A stretch of 64,000 bases of DNA from Acetobacteraceae bacterium (GTDB lineage: Bacteria > Pseudomonadota > Alphaproteobacteria > Acetobacterales > Acetobacteraceae). The notes under the pieces are model-generated. The model ran no database searches and was not told the origin of the DNA. It saw only the letters and a list, made by a program, of their open reading frames with translations. Positions 36,974 through 46,770 of this stretch are shown here, piece by piece (position 1 is the stretch's first letter; each line of letters starts with the position of its first letter). The stretch covers positions 1-64,000 of the forward strand of contig JASHOA010000012.1 of assembly GCA_030041375.1 (NCBI GenBank), written 5' to 3'. Made by a program: the position numbers and the translations under genes.

Positions 36974-38329
36974 ATGAACATTGTGCGACGATTATTCGGC
37001 ACCGACGGGATCCGTGGCACCGCCAATGCCGACCCGATGACCGCAGAGACCGCACTCCGGCTCGGCCAGGCGGCGGGGCTGCTCTTCACCCGTGGCAGTC
37101 ACCGCCATCGCGTGCTTATCGGCAAGGATACAAGGCTTTCCGGCTACATGCTCGAGCCGGCGCTGGTCGCCGGTTTCATCAGCGCCGGGATGGACGTCTC
37201 GATCGCCGGACCATTACCGACACCCGCCATCGCCATGCTGACCCGCTCGCTCCGGGCCGATCTCGGAGTGATGATCTCGGCCTCGCACAATTCCTTTGAG
37301 GACAATGGCATCAAGCTTTTCGGGCCCGATGGGCAGAAGCTTTCCGACGGGACCGAAGCCGAGATCGAGGCGCTGATGTCGGCAGACCTGTCGGAGCGGC
37401 TCGCGGTGCCGGAGAAGCTGGGCCGCGCGGTCCGCCTGGAGGATGCGGCCGGCCGCTATATCGAGGGTGCGAAGGCCACTTTCCCGCGCGGGCTCAGGCT
37501 GGATGGGCTTCGTATTGTTGTCGATTGCGCCAACGGAGCGGGGTATCGGGTCGCCCCTGCGGTGCTCTGGGAGCTTGGAGCAGACGTGGTCGCGCTCGGG
37601 ATTTCCCCGGACGGGTTCAATATCAATCGCGGCTGCGGATCCACGGCTCCCAAGAATTTTTGTAAGGAGGTGCTCGATCAGAAGGCCGATCTCGGGATCG
37701 CCCTCGACGGCGACGCCGATCGGCTCCTGCTCGCGGACGAGCACGGGGAACTGGTCGATGGGGATCAGATTCTGGCCCTGATCGCCCGTTCCTGGCAACG
37801 CGAGGGGCGGCTCACTGGAGATGGCATCGTCGCCACGGTGATGTCGAATCTCGGACTTGGGCGGTTCCTTACAACTCTCGGAGTCAACCTGCATCGCACC
37901 CAGGTCGGAGACCGCTACGTCGCGGCGGAGATGCGCGCCCGCGGCATCAATGTCGGCGGCGAGCAATCGGGCCACATGATACTTTCGGATTTTGCGACGA
38001 CTGGCGATGGCCTGGTGGGCGCCCTGCAGGTGCTGGCCGTCATCGTCGCCGAGCAGCGGACCGCAAGCGAGGTCTGCCGTGTCTTTCAGCCGCTTCCGCA
38101 AACCCTGCAGAGCGTGCGCTATGTCGGCCCATCGCCCCTTTCCCATCCTGCCGTCAAAGATGGCATCGCCGAAGCCGAGGCACGGTTGAACGGTGCGGGG
38201 AGGCTGGTGATCCGCCAGAGCGGTACCGAGCCCGTCATCCGAGTGATGGCGGAGGCGGAGAACGAGGTGCTCATCAAATCCGTTGTCAACGAGCTTTGCG
38301 AAAAGATCGCTGCTGCCGGAGGACAATAG
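36974..38329 (+). CDS. glmM: Phosphoglucosamine mutase
   Basis: A 451-residue enzyme making glucosamine-1-phosphate for cell-wall precursors. It has [20 protein letters not shown], the phosphoserine loop [20 protein letters not shown], the metal loop [31 protein letters not shown] and the phosphate loop [14 protein letters not shown]. The start [12 protein letters not shown] is clear, 26 bp after folP. Confidence 0.96.
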   Translation: MNIVRRLFGTDGIRGTANADPMTAETALRLGQAAGLLFTRGSHRHRVLIGKDTRLSGYMLEPALVAGFISAGMDVSIAGPLPTPAIAMLTRSLRADLGVMISASHNSFEDNGIKLFGPDGQKLSDGTEAEIEALMSADLSERLAVPEKLGRAVRLEDAAGRYIEGAKATFPRGLRLDGLRIVVDCANGAGYRVAPAVLWELGADVVALGISPDGFNINRGCGSTAPKNFCKEVLDQKADLGIALDGDADRLLLADEHGELVDGDQILALIARSWQREGRLTGDGIVATVMSNLGLGRFLTTLGVNLHRTQVGDRYVAAEMRARGINVGGEQSGHMILSDFATTGDGLVGALQVLAVIVAEQRTASEVCRVFQPLPQTLQSVRYVGPSPLSHPAVKDGIAEAEARLNGAGRLVIRQSGTEPVIRVMAEAENEVLIKSVVNELCEKIAAAGGQ

Positions 38330-38460
38330 AGAAGGGCCGGATGGCAAACAGATCGATCAACAGATCGATCCCTGGGAGACGGTCACTCCGGCGACTGCAA
38401 AAGGATCAGTACTCCGCCCGAGCGCGTCGCCGGAACTGAGAGCCGGCAGGTGGGACCGGC

Positions 38461-39975
38461 TCAGACGAGGGCGGGTGTCAGGTACGAGGCGAGATGGGAA
38501 TCGAGGGCGGCGAGGCCGGCGTCGTCCATCTGCGCGAGTCGATAGCCGATGAAGCCGTCAGGCCGAATCAGGAGCGCGCCGCCGAGGGGCACGCCGGCGC
38601 GGGCGGGATCGAAGTCCGTGCCGGGCTCGATCGCGACGAGGTCTTGCCAGCGGCGCCGGAGCGCGTCGGGTGGAGCGGGTGCCTCGAAGAGCAGCAGATG
38701 GTGCAGCCTCCCGGTCAGGCGGATGCGGTCTGGAAAGCGTTCGCCTGGTGCCGGCCCGGGTGGTGCCGTCATCGATCCGAGATGCTCGCCAACAAGCGGG
38801 CTTCCAGCATAGGAAACATCGAGCATCGCCCGCGCGCGGGCAAGCGCCCGGGCGCTCGCGGGATCGGGCGGCGCGGCGCCAGGGGCGGCGGTGGCGAGGT
38901 CGAGCACGCGACGGTGCAGCATGTCCGAGACTTCGAGGACGTGGCGATCGGCGAGCCGCCGTTCGATTTCATAGGAGTCGAGCAGGACATGCGGCGCGGC
39001 GCCGCGAACGACGAGGGCGAGCTTCCAGGCGATGTCGGCGGCATCCATCAGGGCTGAGTTGAGGCCCTCACCGGCGATGGGGCTCGAGAGGTGCGCCGCG
39101 TCGCCCATAAGGAATCGCCGCCCGTCAGCAAGCCGGCGGGTCATCCGCTTGTGCATGACGAAGTGCCCGGCCCACGCAAGATCGGTAAGGCCGGCATCGA
39201 CGCCGGCCCGGCGGTTGAGGAGCGCACTCACCTGGGCAAGCTCGGGCTTTTCGCGTTCGTCGACGGTGGGCGAATCGGGATCGAGATCCAAAAAGCTCAG
39301 CCAGCGGCCGCCGGGAAGCGGGGCAAGCAAGGCGAAGCCCTTCGCACTTACAAAGACCATCGACTCCTCGGGCCGATGTGGCAAGCCGATGCGGATGTCG
39401 GCGGCGATATAGTGGCCGGCGTACGTATCTCCCTCGAGGGATTCGTGCATAGAGTCGCGGGTTACGTCGTACGCTCCGCCGGCCCCGAGCACATAGCGGA
39501 ACGAAACCGCCTCGAGCTCGCCGCCAGGCCGACGTAGCCGGACGGCGAGCGCATCTGCATTCTGATCGAGCGAAAGGACCGTGGTGCCGCGCTCAATGCC
39601 AACGCCGAGCCCCGCCAGGTGTTCCGTGAGGATCGCTTCGGTCTGCCACTGCGGAAGACTGCACTGGTACTCGTAAGTGCAATCGATACCGCCGAAGGTA
39701 CTGCCGCCGAGCGGGGTGAAGCCGAGCCCGTAGAAGCGCGTTCGCCGGACGCGGACCGATCTTTCGAGGAACGGTTTGACCACGCCGGCGCGCGTGAGAT
39801 GTTCGAGCCCAGCCGGCTGGAGAGCGGTTGCACGGACCTCGTGATGAGGCAGGAGCCTGCGTTCGACGATGCGTGGCACGACGCCATGGCGGACCAGTTC
39901 ACAGCCAGCGAAGAGCCCGGCCGGGCCGGCACCGATGATAAGGACCTCGCAATGATCGGGTGCGTATTCGGGCAT
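38461..39975 (-). CDS. FAD-dependent aromatic monooxygenase (PheA/TfdB-like)
   Basis: A 504-residue class A flavin monooxygenase: Rossmann motif VLIIGAGPAGLFAGCELVRH, RATALQPAGLEHLTRAGV, the second FAD motif RRFLMGDAAHLSSPIAGEGL with NSALMDAADIAWKL, and a thioredoxin-like C-terminal domain. The family hydroxylates phenols; the substrate here is unknown. The start MPEYAPDHCEVLIIG is used; the open frame before it runs into repeat copy B. It is divergent from thiD. Confidence 0.87.
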   Translation of the reverse strand: MPEYAPDHCEVLIIGAGPAGLFAGCELVRHGVVPRIVERRLLPHHEVRATALQPAGLEHLTRAGVVKPFLERSVRVRRTRFYGLGFTPLGGSTFGGIDCTYEYQCSLPQWQTEAILTEHLAGLGVGIERGTTVLSLDQNADALAVRLRRPGGELEAVSFRYVLGAGGAYDVTRDSMHESLEGDTYAGHYIAADIRIGLPHRPEESMVFVSAKGFALLAPLPGGRWLSFLDLDPDSPTVDEREKPELAQVSALLNRRAGVDAGLTDLAWAGHFVMHKRMTRRLADGRRFLMGDAAHLSSPIAGEGLNSALMDAADIAWKLALVVRGAAPHVLLDSYEIERRLADRHVLEVSDMLHRRVLDLATAAPGAAPPDPASARALARARAMLDVSYAGSPLVGEHLGSMTAPPGPAPGERFPDRIRLTGRLHHLLLFEAPAPPDALRRRWQDLVAIEPGTDFDPARAGVPLGGALLIRPDGFIGYRLAQMDDAGLAALDSHLASYLTPALV

Positions 39976-40053
39976 TGCCGCTCTCTTATGGCACGCGATG
40001 GAGACGTTAGCGCCGGGCTTTCGGAGCGGGCAAGTGTGGCTTTCACCAGATTG

Positions 40054-40158
40054 CGAGACCCGTGCCGGGCTGACTTTGCAGCCCGGCACGGGTCTCGCGG
40101 TTTATTCGAACCCGCGATTCACGCCCTCCGACGATCCCGCCTCGGGCGATCGCGGGCT
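40054..40158. repeat. Double-hairpin intergenic repeat, copy B
   Basis: The most regular copy. Hairpin 1 is a perfect 17-bp stem (CGAGACCCGTGCCGGGC with GCCCGGCACGGGTCTCG) around the 10-base loop TGACTTTGCA. Relative to copy C two stem base pairs differ, each compensated on the other arm. Then TCGCGGTTTATTCGAA and hairpin 2 (CCCGCGAT and ATCGCGGG with inner CGCCC and GGGCG). It lies between the divergent monooxygenase and thiD genes. Confidence 0.9.
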
Positions 40159-40223
40159 GGAAGAGTGGCCGGGCGAACCCCCGGAAGCTATGAAATTGGG
40201 GTCAGAAATCTCGGCAGGGCACG

Positions 40224-41060
40224 ATGACTGAGAATCATCACGCTCCGGCGAGGGTGCTGGTCATCGCCGGATCGGACTCGAGCGGCGGCGCCGGCATCCA
40301 GGCGGACGTGAAGGCCATCACTGCGCTGGGCGCCTTTGCTGCGACCGCGATCACCGCGATCACCGTGCAGGATTCTCGGGCCGTCCATGCCGTGCACCTC
40401 CTGCCGGCATCGCTCGTTGCGGCCCAGGTCGAGTGTGCGCTTGCAGATCCGGGTGCGGACGCGGTGAAAATCGGGATGCTTGGAGACGCGGCGATCACGG
40501 CCGCAGTGGCGGCTGCGCTGCGCGCCGCGATCGGCCCCCCTTTGGTCATCGACCCGGTTTTCTGTGCCTCGAGCGGCGCTCGCCTTCTTGCAGAAGACGC
40601 GCTGAACGTTCTGCGCGGAGAACTCTTCCCACTCGCTACGCTCGTCACGCCTAACGTTCCGGAGGCCGCGCTCCTCTCCGGCATCGCCATCCACGACCTC
40701 TCTTCGATGGAGCGGGCCGCTCGCGCACTAGTCCCCGCCGGGACCTCGGGCGCGGTGCTGGTGAAGGGCGGACATCTTCCGGGGGAGATGGTGGTGGACA
40801 TGCTGGCCTCTCTGGATGGCATCATCCGATTCGAGGCACCGCGGCTTGCCGGCCGGCAGCGCCGTGGCACCGGCTGCACTCTGGCAAGTGCGATCGCCGC
40901 AGGGCTCGCGCAGGGTTTCGCTCTCGTGGACTCCATCCGGCGGGCCCGCCTCTACGTCCGGGCAGCGATCGCAACCGCGCCCGAGATCGGCACGGGCGCA
41001 CTCCTTTTGAACCACGCTGTGACGGTTGATCCAGAGCGGATCGAGACGCTTGGCTTATAG
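40224..41060 (+). CDS. thiD: Hydroxymethylpyrimidine/phosphomethylpyrimidine kinase
   Basis: A 278-residue ribokinase-fold enzyme that phosphorylates HMP and HMP-P for thiamine synthesis: VLVIAGSDSSGGAGIQADVK, ALGAFAATAITAITVQ, AVKIGMLGD, IDPVFCASSGARLL, TPNVPEAALLSG, VLVKGGHLPG and the anion-hole motif RRGTGCTLASAIAAGLA. It stands alone, not in a thi operon. The start MTENHHAPARVLVIAG is normal. Confidence 0.93.
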   Translation: MTENHHAPARVLVIAGSDSSGGAGIQADVKAITALGAFAATAITAITVQDSRAVHAVHLLPASLVAAQVECALADPGADAVKIGMLGDAAITAAVAAALRAAIGPPLVIDPVFCASSGARLLAEDALNVLRGELFPLATLVTPNVPEAALLSGIAIHDLSSMERAARALVPAGTSGAVLVKGGHLPGEMVVDMLASLDGIIRFEAPRLAGRQRRGTGCTLASAIAAGLAQGFALVDSIRRARLYVRAAIATAPEIGTGALLLNHAVTVDPERIETLGL

Positions 41061-41069
41061 CCGCGGCTT

Positions 41070-41357
41070 TCACTCCTTCGAGGCGTGTACCCCTGCCTTT
41101 TCAACCGCACTCTTGCAAAAATATGCACCCTTCTTGGTTTTTCCGAACCAGCGCGAGCCGGACAGGTGATAGACATCCGTGTGCAGGTTCGCCCAGACCA
41201 CCGTATCCGCGCCACAGTTTTTTTGCGCTGCGGTCAGGCTCGAGAAGTGCTCGACCGCGCTGAGCGAAACATATTTCTTGGTCGCTCCTGAGGCTGGCGG
41301 GACAAGCGCCAGCGCAACCGCGGGGACCGCACCAAGGAGGGCGGGCATCAGGCGCAT
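41070..41357 (-). CDS. Small secreted protein of unknown function
   Basis: A 95-residue protein with an N-terminal signal peptide (MRLMPALLGAVPAVALALVP, cleavage near ASGA). The mature part is lysine-rich with two cysteines (KNCGADTVV and YFCKSAVEK) and the block VVWANLHTDVYHLSGSRWFG-KTKKGAYFC. I have seen this VYH...W-G-TK-G-Y-C pattern in small proteobacterial exported proteins without known function. It is convergent with thiD (9 bp between stops). Earlier methionines in the frame lack a signal-like sequence. Confidence 0.6.
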   Translation of the reverse strand: MRLMPALLGAVPAVALALVPPASGATKKYVSLSAVEHFSSLTAAQKNCGADTVVWANLHTDVYHLSGSRWFGKTKKGAYFCKSAVEKAGVHASKE

Positions 41358-41516
41358 CCCGATCTCCGCTTTTTTGGTCCAAATCGAGACCCCGACACTA
41401 CACATGGTTGCGAAGACCCTGCAACGAGGCTTGCTCCAGCCGTCCAATTCCGCTAACCACGGCATCGGGTCACGCCCCCCCACCGGGGCGCTCGTCTTCT
41501 GCAAGGGAGAGTCGTC

Positions 41517-42704
41517 ACGGCAGTCATTGCCACACGGCCGGAGGTTCGTCCGGCCAACTTCTGCTTTTCTTCTGGTCCGTGCGCCAAACGCCCAGGCTAC
41601 CGGCTTGAGGCTCTGAGCGGTGCACTGCTCGGGAGGAGCCACCGCGCCAAATTGGCGAAGGCGCGACTTGGGGAAACTATCCAACGCTCACGCACCCTCC
41701 TCGGCATGCCGGGTGGGTGGAAGCTCGGCATCGTGCCTGCGTCCGATACGGGTGCGGTCGAGATGGCGCTCTGGTCGCTGCTTGGCGCTCGTGGCGTCGA
41801 TGTACTTGCCTTCGAGAGTTTTTCCTCGGGCTGGGCAACCGATGTCGTCAAAGAGCTTCGCTTGCCAGATGCACGGATGCTCGAGGCGCCGTACGGGCAA
41901 CTGCCGAACCTTGCTGCTGTTGATTTCTCACGCGACGTGGTGCTGGCCTGGAATGGCACCACCTCCGGCGTCCGGTTCCCGGATGGTGAATGGATCCCCG
42001 AGAGCCGACAAGGCCTGATCATTGCTGATGCGACGTCCGCAGCCTTCGCGATGGATCTTCCCTGGGACAAACTCGATGTCGTGACCTGGTCCTGGCAGAA
42101 GGTACTTGGCGGGGAGGCCGGACACGGCATGCTGGCACTTTCACCTCGGGCCGTTCAGCGCCTCGAGTCCCACAGACCTTCCTGGCCGCTGCCGAAAATC
42201 TTTCGGCTCACGAAGGGAGGAAAGCTTATCGAAGGCATTTTTAAGGGTGAGACCATCAACACGCCGAGCATGCTCGCAGTCGAAGATGCGCTCGATGGTC
42301 TGCGCTGGGCTGAGGCGATCGGAGGGCTTCCGGCGCTGATCGCACGCACGGAGGCGAATCTCTCCGCCATCGCATCCTGGGTGGAACGCACGCCATGGGT
42401 CGATTTTCTGGCCGAACGGCCGGAGTGGCGCTCGCCGACTTCGATCTGCCTCAGGATCACCGCACCCTGGTTCGAGGCCATGACAGCCGCAGGCCAAGCC
42501 GAAGCAGCAAAGCGGCTTGCCGGCCTGATCGAATCTGAAGGTGTTGCCTACGATATCGGCTCTTATCGGGACGCTCCGCCTGGCCTCCGCATCTGGGGTG
42601 GGGCGACAGTCGAAACTGCCGACATCCTGGCGCTCCTGCCTTGGCTGGAGTGGGCCTTTTCCGCGCTTGCCAACGAAGCGCGGCCGGCATGGGCTGCGGA
42701 GTGA
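41517..42704 (+). CDS. serC: Phosphoserine aminotransferase, start codon non-standard
   Basis: A PLP enzyme converting 3-phosphohydroxypyruvate to phosphoserine. Recognisable protein starts well before any ATG, GTG or [23 protein letters not shown] and [17 protein letters not shown] are the conserved N-terminus, while the first standard start in frame is a TTG at 41652, inside that region. The best ribosome site, AAGGGAGA at 41503-41510, is 6 bases before an ACG at 41517; an ATT at 41526 is the other option. Later blocks: [20 protein letters not shown] and the PLP lysine in [15 protein letters not shown]. About 395 residues, as expected for the alphaproteobacterial type. serA follows after 5 bp. 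Confidence 0.85.
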   Translation, partial: TAVIATRPEVRPANFCFSSGPCAKRPGYRLEALSGALLGRSHRAKLAKARLGETIQRSRTLLGMPGGWKLGIVPASDTGAVEMALWSLLGARGVDVLAFESFSSGWATDVVKELRLPDARMLEAPYGQLPNLAAVDFSRDVVLAWNGTTSGVRFPDGEWIPESRQGLIIADATSAAFAMDLPWDKLDVVTWSWQKVLGGEAGHGMLALSPRAVQRLESHRPSWPLPKIFRLTKGGKLIEGIFKGETINTPSMLAVEDALDGLRWAEAIGGLPALIARTEANLSAIASWVERTPWVDFLAERPEWRSPTSICLRITAPWFEAMTAAGQAEAAKRLAGLIESEGVAYDIGSYRDAPPGLRIWGGATVETADILALLPWLEWAFSALANEARPAWAAE

Positions 42705-42709
42705 GGCCG

Positions 42710-44296
42710 ATGCCGAAAGTCCTTGTTTCCGACAAGCTTTCTCAGACTGCTCTTGCGATCTTTCATGCCCGAGGGATCGAGGCCGATTTTCGCCCCGGCC
42801 TCAAGCCGCCGGAGCTTCGCGGCATTATCGCGCCGTATGATGGGCTTGCGGTGCGCTCGGCGACCAAGGTGACTCGCGAGCTGCTCGAGGCAGCGCCGAA
42901 CCTCAAGGTGGTGGGCCGCGCCGGCATCGGCGTGGACAACGTGGATGTGACCTCAGCAACCGCGCGCGGTGTGGTCGTCATGAACACCCCGCACGGCAAC
43001 GCGATTACCACTGCCGAGCACACGATTGCCATGATGATGACGCTTGCCCGCCAGATCCCAGAGGCGTCCGCTTCCACGAGATCCGGCAAATGGGAGAAGA
43101 ACCGCTTCATGGGGATGGAGCTCTTCGGCAAGACGCTCGGAGTGATCGGCTGCGGCAATATCGGCTCGATCGTTGTCGAGCGCGCAATCGGTCTGCGGAT
43201 GAAGGTTATCGCCTACGATCCCTATCTGACAGAGGCGCGGGCGTTGGCGCTCGGCGCGGAAAAGGTGCCGCTCGCCGACCTCCTCTCGCGGGCGGATGTC
43301 ATCACCTTGCACACCCCGCTTACCGAAGCAACGCGCAATATAATCTCCGCGGAGGCGATTGCAGCGATGAAGAAGGGCGTGCGTGTCATCAATTGCGCAC
43401 GCGGCGGTTTGCTTGACGAGGCGGCGCTTGCCACCGCGATTCGTTCCGGGCATGTCGGCGGGGCCGCGCTCGATGTCTTCGCAACCGAGCCCCCCGGAGA
43501 AAGCCCGCTGTTCACGCTCGAGAACGTTGTCTGCACACCCCACCTCGGCGCTGCAACCGAGGAGGCGCAGGAGAAAGTCGGCATCCAGGTCGCCGAGCAG
43601 ATGAGTGATTTCCTGCTCACTGGCGCGGTGGTCAACGCGATCAACATGCCATCGGTCTCCGCCGAAGAGGCCCCGCGCCTTCGCCCCTACATGGAGCTCT
43701 GCCGCCTCCTCGGGAGTTTCGCCGGCCAGCTCACGCACGCACGAGAAGGAGTGATTCGCAGCGTGGCGATCGAATACGAAGGCGCGGCGGCGGTGCTGAA
43801 CCTGAAACCACTTTCGGCCGCTGCACTCGCCGGCCTGCTTGGGCCGATCCTCGAAGGTGTCAACATGGTGAACGCGCCGGCTCTCGCGCACGCGCGTGGC
43901 ATCGAGGTTTCGGAGATCGCGCACGATCGCCCCGGCGAGTACCAGGCCCTGATAACTCTCACGGTCACCACAGAGCAGCTCACGCGTGCCGTGGCCGGGA
44001 CGCTCTTTGCAAACGACCGCCCGCGCATCGTTTCGGTCAAGGGAATCCCGATCGAGGCGGATTTCTTCCGCCACATGATTTATGTGACGAACCAGGATCG
44101 CCCGGGCTTCATCGGCCGTTTCGGTGCCACACTCGCGGACGCAGGAATCAATATCGCGACCTTCCATCTCGGCCGTGCCGCGCCGGGCGGGGATGCAATC
44201 TGCCTGGTAGCGGTAGACGAGCCGGTGCCCGAGCCGGTGCTGGCCGCGGTCCGTTCCCTCCCCCTCGTCATGCAGGCCACGCCGTTGCGTTTTTGA
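42710..44296 (+). CDS. serA: D-3-phosphoglycerate dehydrogenase
   Basis: A 528-residue long-form SerA catalysing the first step of serine synthesis. N-terminal MPKVLVSDKLSQTALAIF, NAD-binding GVIGCGNIGSIVVERAIGL, catalytic R, E and H in NCARGGLLDEAAL, FATEPPGESPLF and CTPHLGAATEEAQEK, then the intervening domain and a C-terminal ACT domain (MIYVTNQDRPGFIGRFGATL). It forms an operon with serC. Confidence 0.95.
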   Translation: MPKVLVSDKLSQTALAIFHARGIEADFRPGLKPPELRGIIAPYDGLAVRSATKVTRELLEAAPNLKVVGRAGIGVDNVDVTSATARGVVVMNTPHGNAITTAEHTIAMMMTLARQIPEASASTRSGKWEKNRFMGMELFGKTLGVIGCGNIGSIVVERAIGLRMKVIAYDPYLTEARALALGAEKVPLADLLSRADVITLHTPLTEATRNIISAEAIAAMKKGVRVINCARGGLLDEAALATAIRSGHVGGAALDVFATEPPGESPLFTLENVVCTPHLGAATEEAQEKVGIQVAEQMSDFLLTGAVVNAINMPSVSAEEAPRLRPYMELCRLLGSFAGQLTHAREGVIRSVAIEYEGAAAVLNLKPLSAAALAGLLGPILEGVNMVNAPALAHARGIEVSEIAHDRPGEYQALITLTVTTEQLTRAVAGTLFANDRPRIVSVKGIPIEADFFRHMIYVTNQDRPGFIGRFGATLADAGINIATFHLGRAAPGGDAICLVAVDEPVPEPVLAAVRSLPLVMQATPLRF

Positions 44297-44388
44297 GGGG
44301 CCGGTCCTCTTCGTAACAGAGAGCGGGCGGCGGGTTGCCGATGAGCGTGCTCTGCGTCTGCTGCAAGTCCGCCTTAGGGTGGCGGATG

Positions 44389-45912
44389 TCACATCGTGGC
44401 GCCAATGGCCCACGGTGCGAACTCAGAACTGCCGAAGCCGTAGGTCTCGCTCTTGGTCTTCTCACCGGAAGCGACACGCAGGATGAGTTCGAAAATACGC
44501 TCGCCGCACTGCTCGACGGTCTCATCGCCATCCAGGATGGTGCCGCAATTCACGTCCATATCTTCTTCCATGCGCTGATACATCGGCGTGTTCGTTGCCA
44601 GCTTGATCGAGGGTGCGGGCTTGCAGCCGAACACGCTGCCCCGCCCGGTCGTAAAGCAGACCAGATTCGCGCCGCCGGCCACCTGCCCGGTTGCCGCGAC
44701 CGGATCAAAGCCCGGGGTATCCATGAAAACGAAGCCTTGCCTGCTCGGTGTTTCGGCGTAGCGCACCACCTCGACGAGATTGGTGTGACCGGCCTTCGCC
44801 ATTGCACCGAGTGATTTCTCGAGGATGGTGGTCAGCCCACCGGCCTTGTTGCCGGGGGAAGGGTTGGCATTCATCTCCGCCCCTTCCCGTTCCGTGTATT
44901 CCTCCCACCAGCGCATCAGCCCGACAAGCTTCTCTCCCACCTCGCGACTTACGGCCCGGCGTGTCAGCAGATGCTCCGCCCCATACGTCTCCGGGGTTTC
45001 GGAGAGAATAACCGTCCCGCCATTCCGCACCACGAGATCGCTCGCCACCCCGAGCGCAGGATTGGCGGAAACACCCGAGTAGCCGTCTGATCCGCCGCAT
45101 TGCAGCGCCACGGTCAGGCCGGAAACCAGCACGGTCTCGCGACTGACGGAGTTGGCCTCTGCCAGCACCTCGCGCACGAAAGCAACCCCTCGCTCTACTG
45201 TCTTGCGCGTGCCACCCATCGACTGGATGTCCATCGAACGGAGCCGCCCGGAAAGCTTCTCTTCCTCCAGCATCGACCCGATCTGGTTCACTTCGCAGCC
45301 GAGTCCGAGCATGACAACATGCGAGAAATTCACATGCCGCGCGTAGCCGGCGAGTGTGCGGCGCAATAGCTTCAACGGCTCGCCCATGCTCATCCCGCAG
45401 CCGGTCTTGTGAGTGATTGCCACAACCCCGTCCACGTTCGGATATTCGGCAAGTGGATCGCCATTGGAAAAGGGGCTTCGCTTGAAGGCGTCGGCAATCA
45501 GGTCGGCGACGTGCGCACTGCAGTTCACGCTGGTCACGATACCGATATGGTTGCGGGTTGCGACTCTGCCGTCGGCACGGCGGAATCCCTTGAAGGTCGC
45601 TGGCGGATCGAGCATCGCGGTCGGCTTCGCATCTTCGCCATAAGCGTAGTCCTTGGCGAAATCGCCCATCCCGCAGTTCTGCACGTGCACGTGCTGCCCC
45701 GGCTCGATGTGCCTGGTCGCGAACCCGATCACCTGACCGTAGCGGCGGATCGCCTCGCCAGGCGCATGCGCGCGTACGGCAACCTTGTGCCCGGCCGGAA
45801 TGCGTTCCGCCGCGACCAGCCCCGGCGCGACCGGGGTTCCGGGAAGCAGGGTTGCGCGTGCGATTACCACTCCGTCATTGGGATGGAGGCGAATCACTGG
45901 TGGAGGTGACAT
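44389..45912 (-). CDS. Altronate/galactarate dehydratase family protein (UxaA/GarD)
   Basis: A 507-residue sugar-acid dehydratase. An N-terminal SAF-type domain (VIRLHPNDGVVIARATLLPG) is followed by UxaA blocks: VATRNHIGIVTSVNCSAHV, ITHKTGCGMS, VVMLGLGCEVNQI, ALQCGGSDGYSGVSANPALG, GFVFMDTPGFDPVAATGQVA and ANLVCFTTGRGSVFG. Conserved cysteines suit a metal centre. The partner aldolase gene lies 15 bp upstream in the same direction, implying a pathway dehydrating an aldonate and then cleaving the 2-keto-3-deoxy acid. The exact substrate is unknown. Confidence 0.88.
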   Translation of the reverse strand: MSPPPVIRLHPNDGVVIARATLLPGTPVAPGLVAAERIPAGHKVAVRAHAPGEAIRRYGQVIGFATRHIEPGQHVHVQNCGMGDFAKDYAYGEDAKPTAMLDPPATFKGFRRADGRVATRNHIGIVTSVNCSAHVADLIADAFKRSPFSNGDPLAEYPNVDGVVAITHKTGCGMSMGEPLKLLRRTLAGYARHVNFSHVVMLGLGCEVNQIGSMLEEEKLSGRLRSMDIQSMGGTRKTVERGVAFVREVLAEANSVSRETVLVSGLTVALQCGGSDGYSGVSANPALGVASDLVVRNGGTVILSETPETYGAEHLLTRRAVSREVGEKLVGLMRWWEEYTEREGAEMNANPSPGNKAGGLTTILEKSLGAMAKAGHTNLVEVVRYAETPSRQGFVFMDTPGFDPVAATGQVAGGANLVCFTTGRGSVFGCKPAPSIKLATNTPMYQRMEEDMDVNCGTILDGDETVEQCGERIFELILRVASGEKTKSETYGFGSSEFAPWAIGATM

Positions 45913-45927
45913 GACCCTGCTCCTGCT

Positions 45928-46704
45928 TCACGCTTTGCCCCCGGCAGCCTGACGGAGGGTGCCGACCGCCCCCTGCGCGGCCCGCAGCATCAGCCCGCTG
46001 TCGTTGCCGATGGTCACGAAGCGAAAACCCATACCGATCATGCGCGCGGCATAGGTAGGCGTGAGGTTGTGCACGCCAGGCGCAATGCCGCGCTTGCCGC
46101 ATTCTTTCACCAGACGCTCATAGATTTTGAGGATCTGCGGCTCCTCCCGATCCTGCCTTGGCTCGAGGCCGAGTGAGAATCCGAGATCACTCGGGCCAAC
46201 ATAGATGCCATTGATTCCCGGCACATCCAGGATCGCCTCCAGATTGTCGAGTGCTTCTTGCGTCTCGATCATCGGGATGCAGAGCACTTCGGCATTCGCC
46301 GTCTTCACATAGCCTCCGACCTCGCCGTAAATGCCGGCGCGGATCGGACCATTGCTCCGTGAGCCCAAGGGCGGATAGCGGCAGGCGGAGACGAACGCCT
46401 CGGCGGCGGCGCGCGTATTGATCATCGGGCAGATCACGCCCATCGCGCCGCCATCCAGACACTTGCCGATGATGCCTGGCTCGTTCCAAGGCACGCGGAC
46501 GAGAGGAGTGATCTGGCGAGCCTGCATGCCCTGGAAGCAGGCCACCATACTCTGGTAGTCTTGCACACCGTGCTGCATATCGACTGTCAAGCTATCCCAG
46601 CCGGCCTGCGACATCACCTCCGCGGAGAAGCCCGAGGGAATGGCAAGCCAGCCGTTCACCACTGCCTTGCCTTCCTGCCAGAGTTGCTTCACCCGGTTCG
46701 CCAT
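45928..46704 (-). CDS. HpcH/HpaI-family class II aldolase
   Basis: A 258-residue metal-dependent aldolase: GWLAIPSGFSAEVMSQAGWD, the catalytic histidine in VDMQHGVQDYQ, arginine in PLVRVPWNEPG, metal ligands in CIPMIETQEALDNLEAI and VGPSDLGFSLG. Members cleave 2-keto-3-deoxy sugar acids or HKHD to pyruvate and an aldehyde. The gene precedes the UxaA-type dehydratase in one transcript, which favours a sugar-acid rather than an aromatic substrate. Confidence 0.88.
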   Translation of the reverse strand: MANRVKQLWQEGKAVVNGWLAIPSGFSAEVMSQAGWDSLTVDMQHGVQDYQSMVACFQGMQARQITPLVRVPWNEPGIIGKCLDGGAMGVICPMINTRAAAEAFVSACRYPPLGSRSNGPIRAGIYGEVGGYVKTANAEVLCIPMIETQEALDNLEAILDVPGINGIYVGPSDLGFSLGLEPRQDREEPQILKIYERLVKECGKRGIAPGVHNLTPTYAARMIGMGFRFVTIGNDSGLMLRAAQGAVGTLRQAAGGKA

Positions 46705-46770
46705 CCCATTTCTCCGTATCTTCGCATGAGACGCTAGGCCGACATCCCGGGGGCGTCAACGCAACCGGAG

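Noticed and set aside
41652-42704. SerC starting at the TTG at 41652
   Set aside because: This would cut off conserved SerC N-terminal sequence that is plainly encoded in the same frame upstream.
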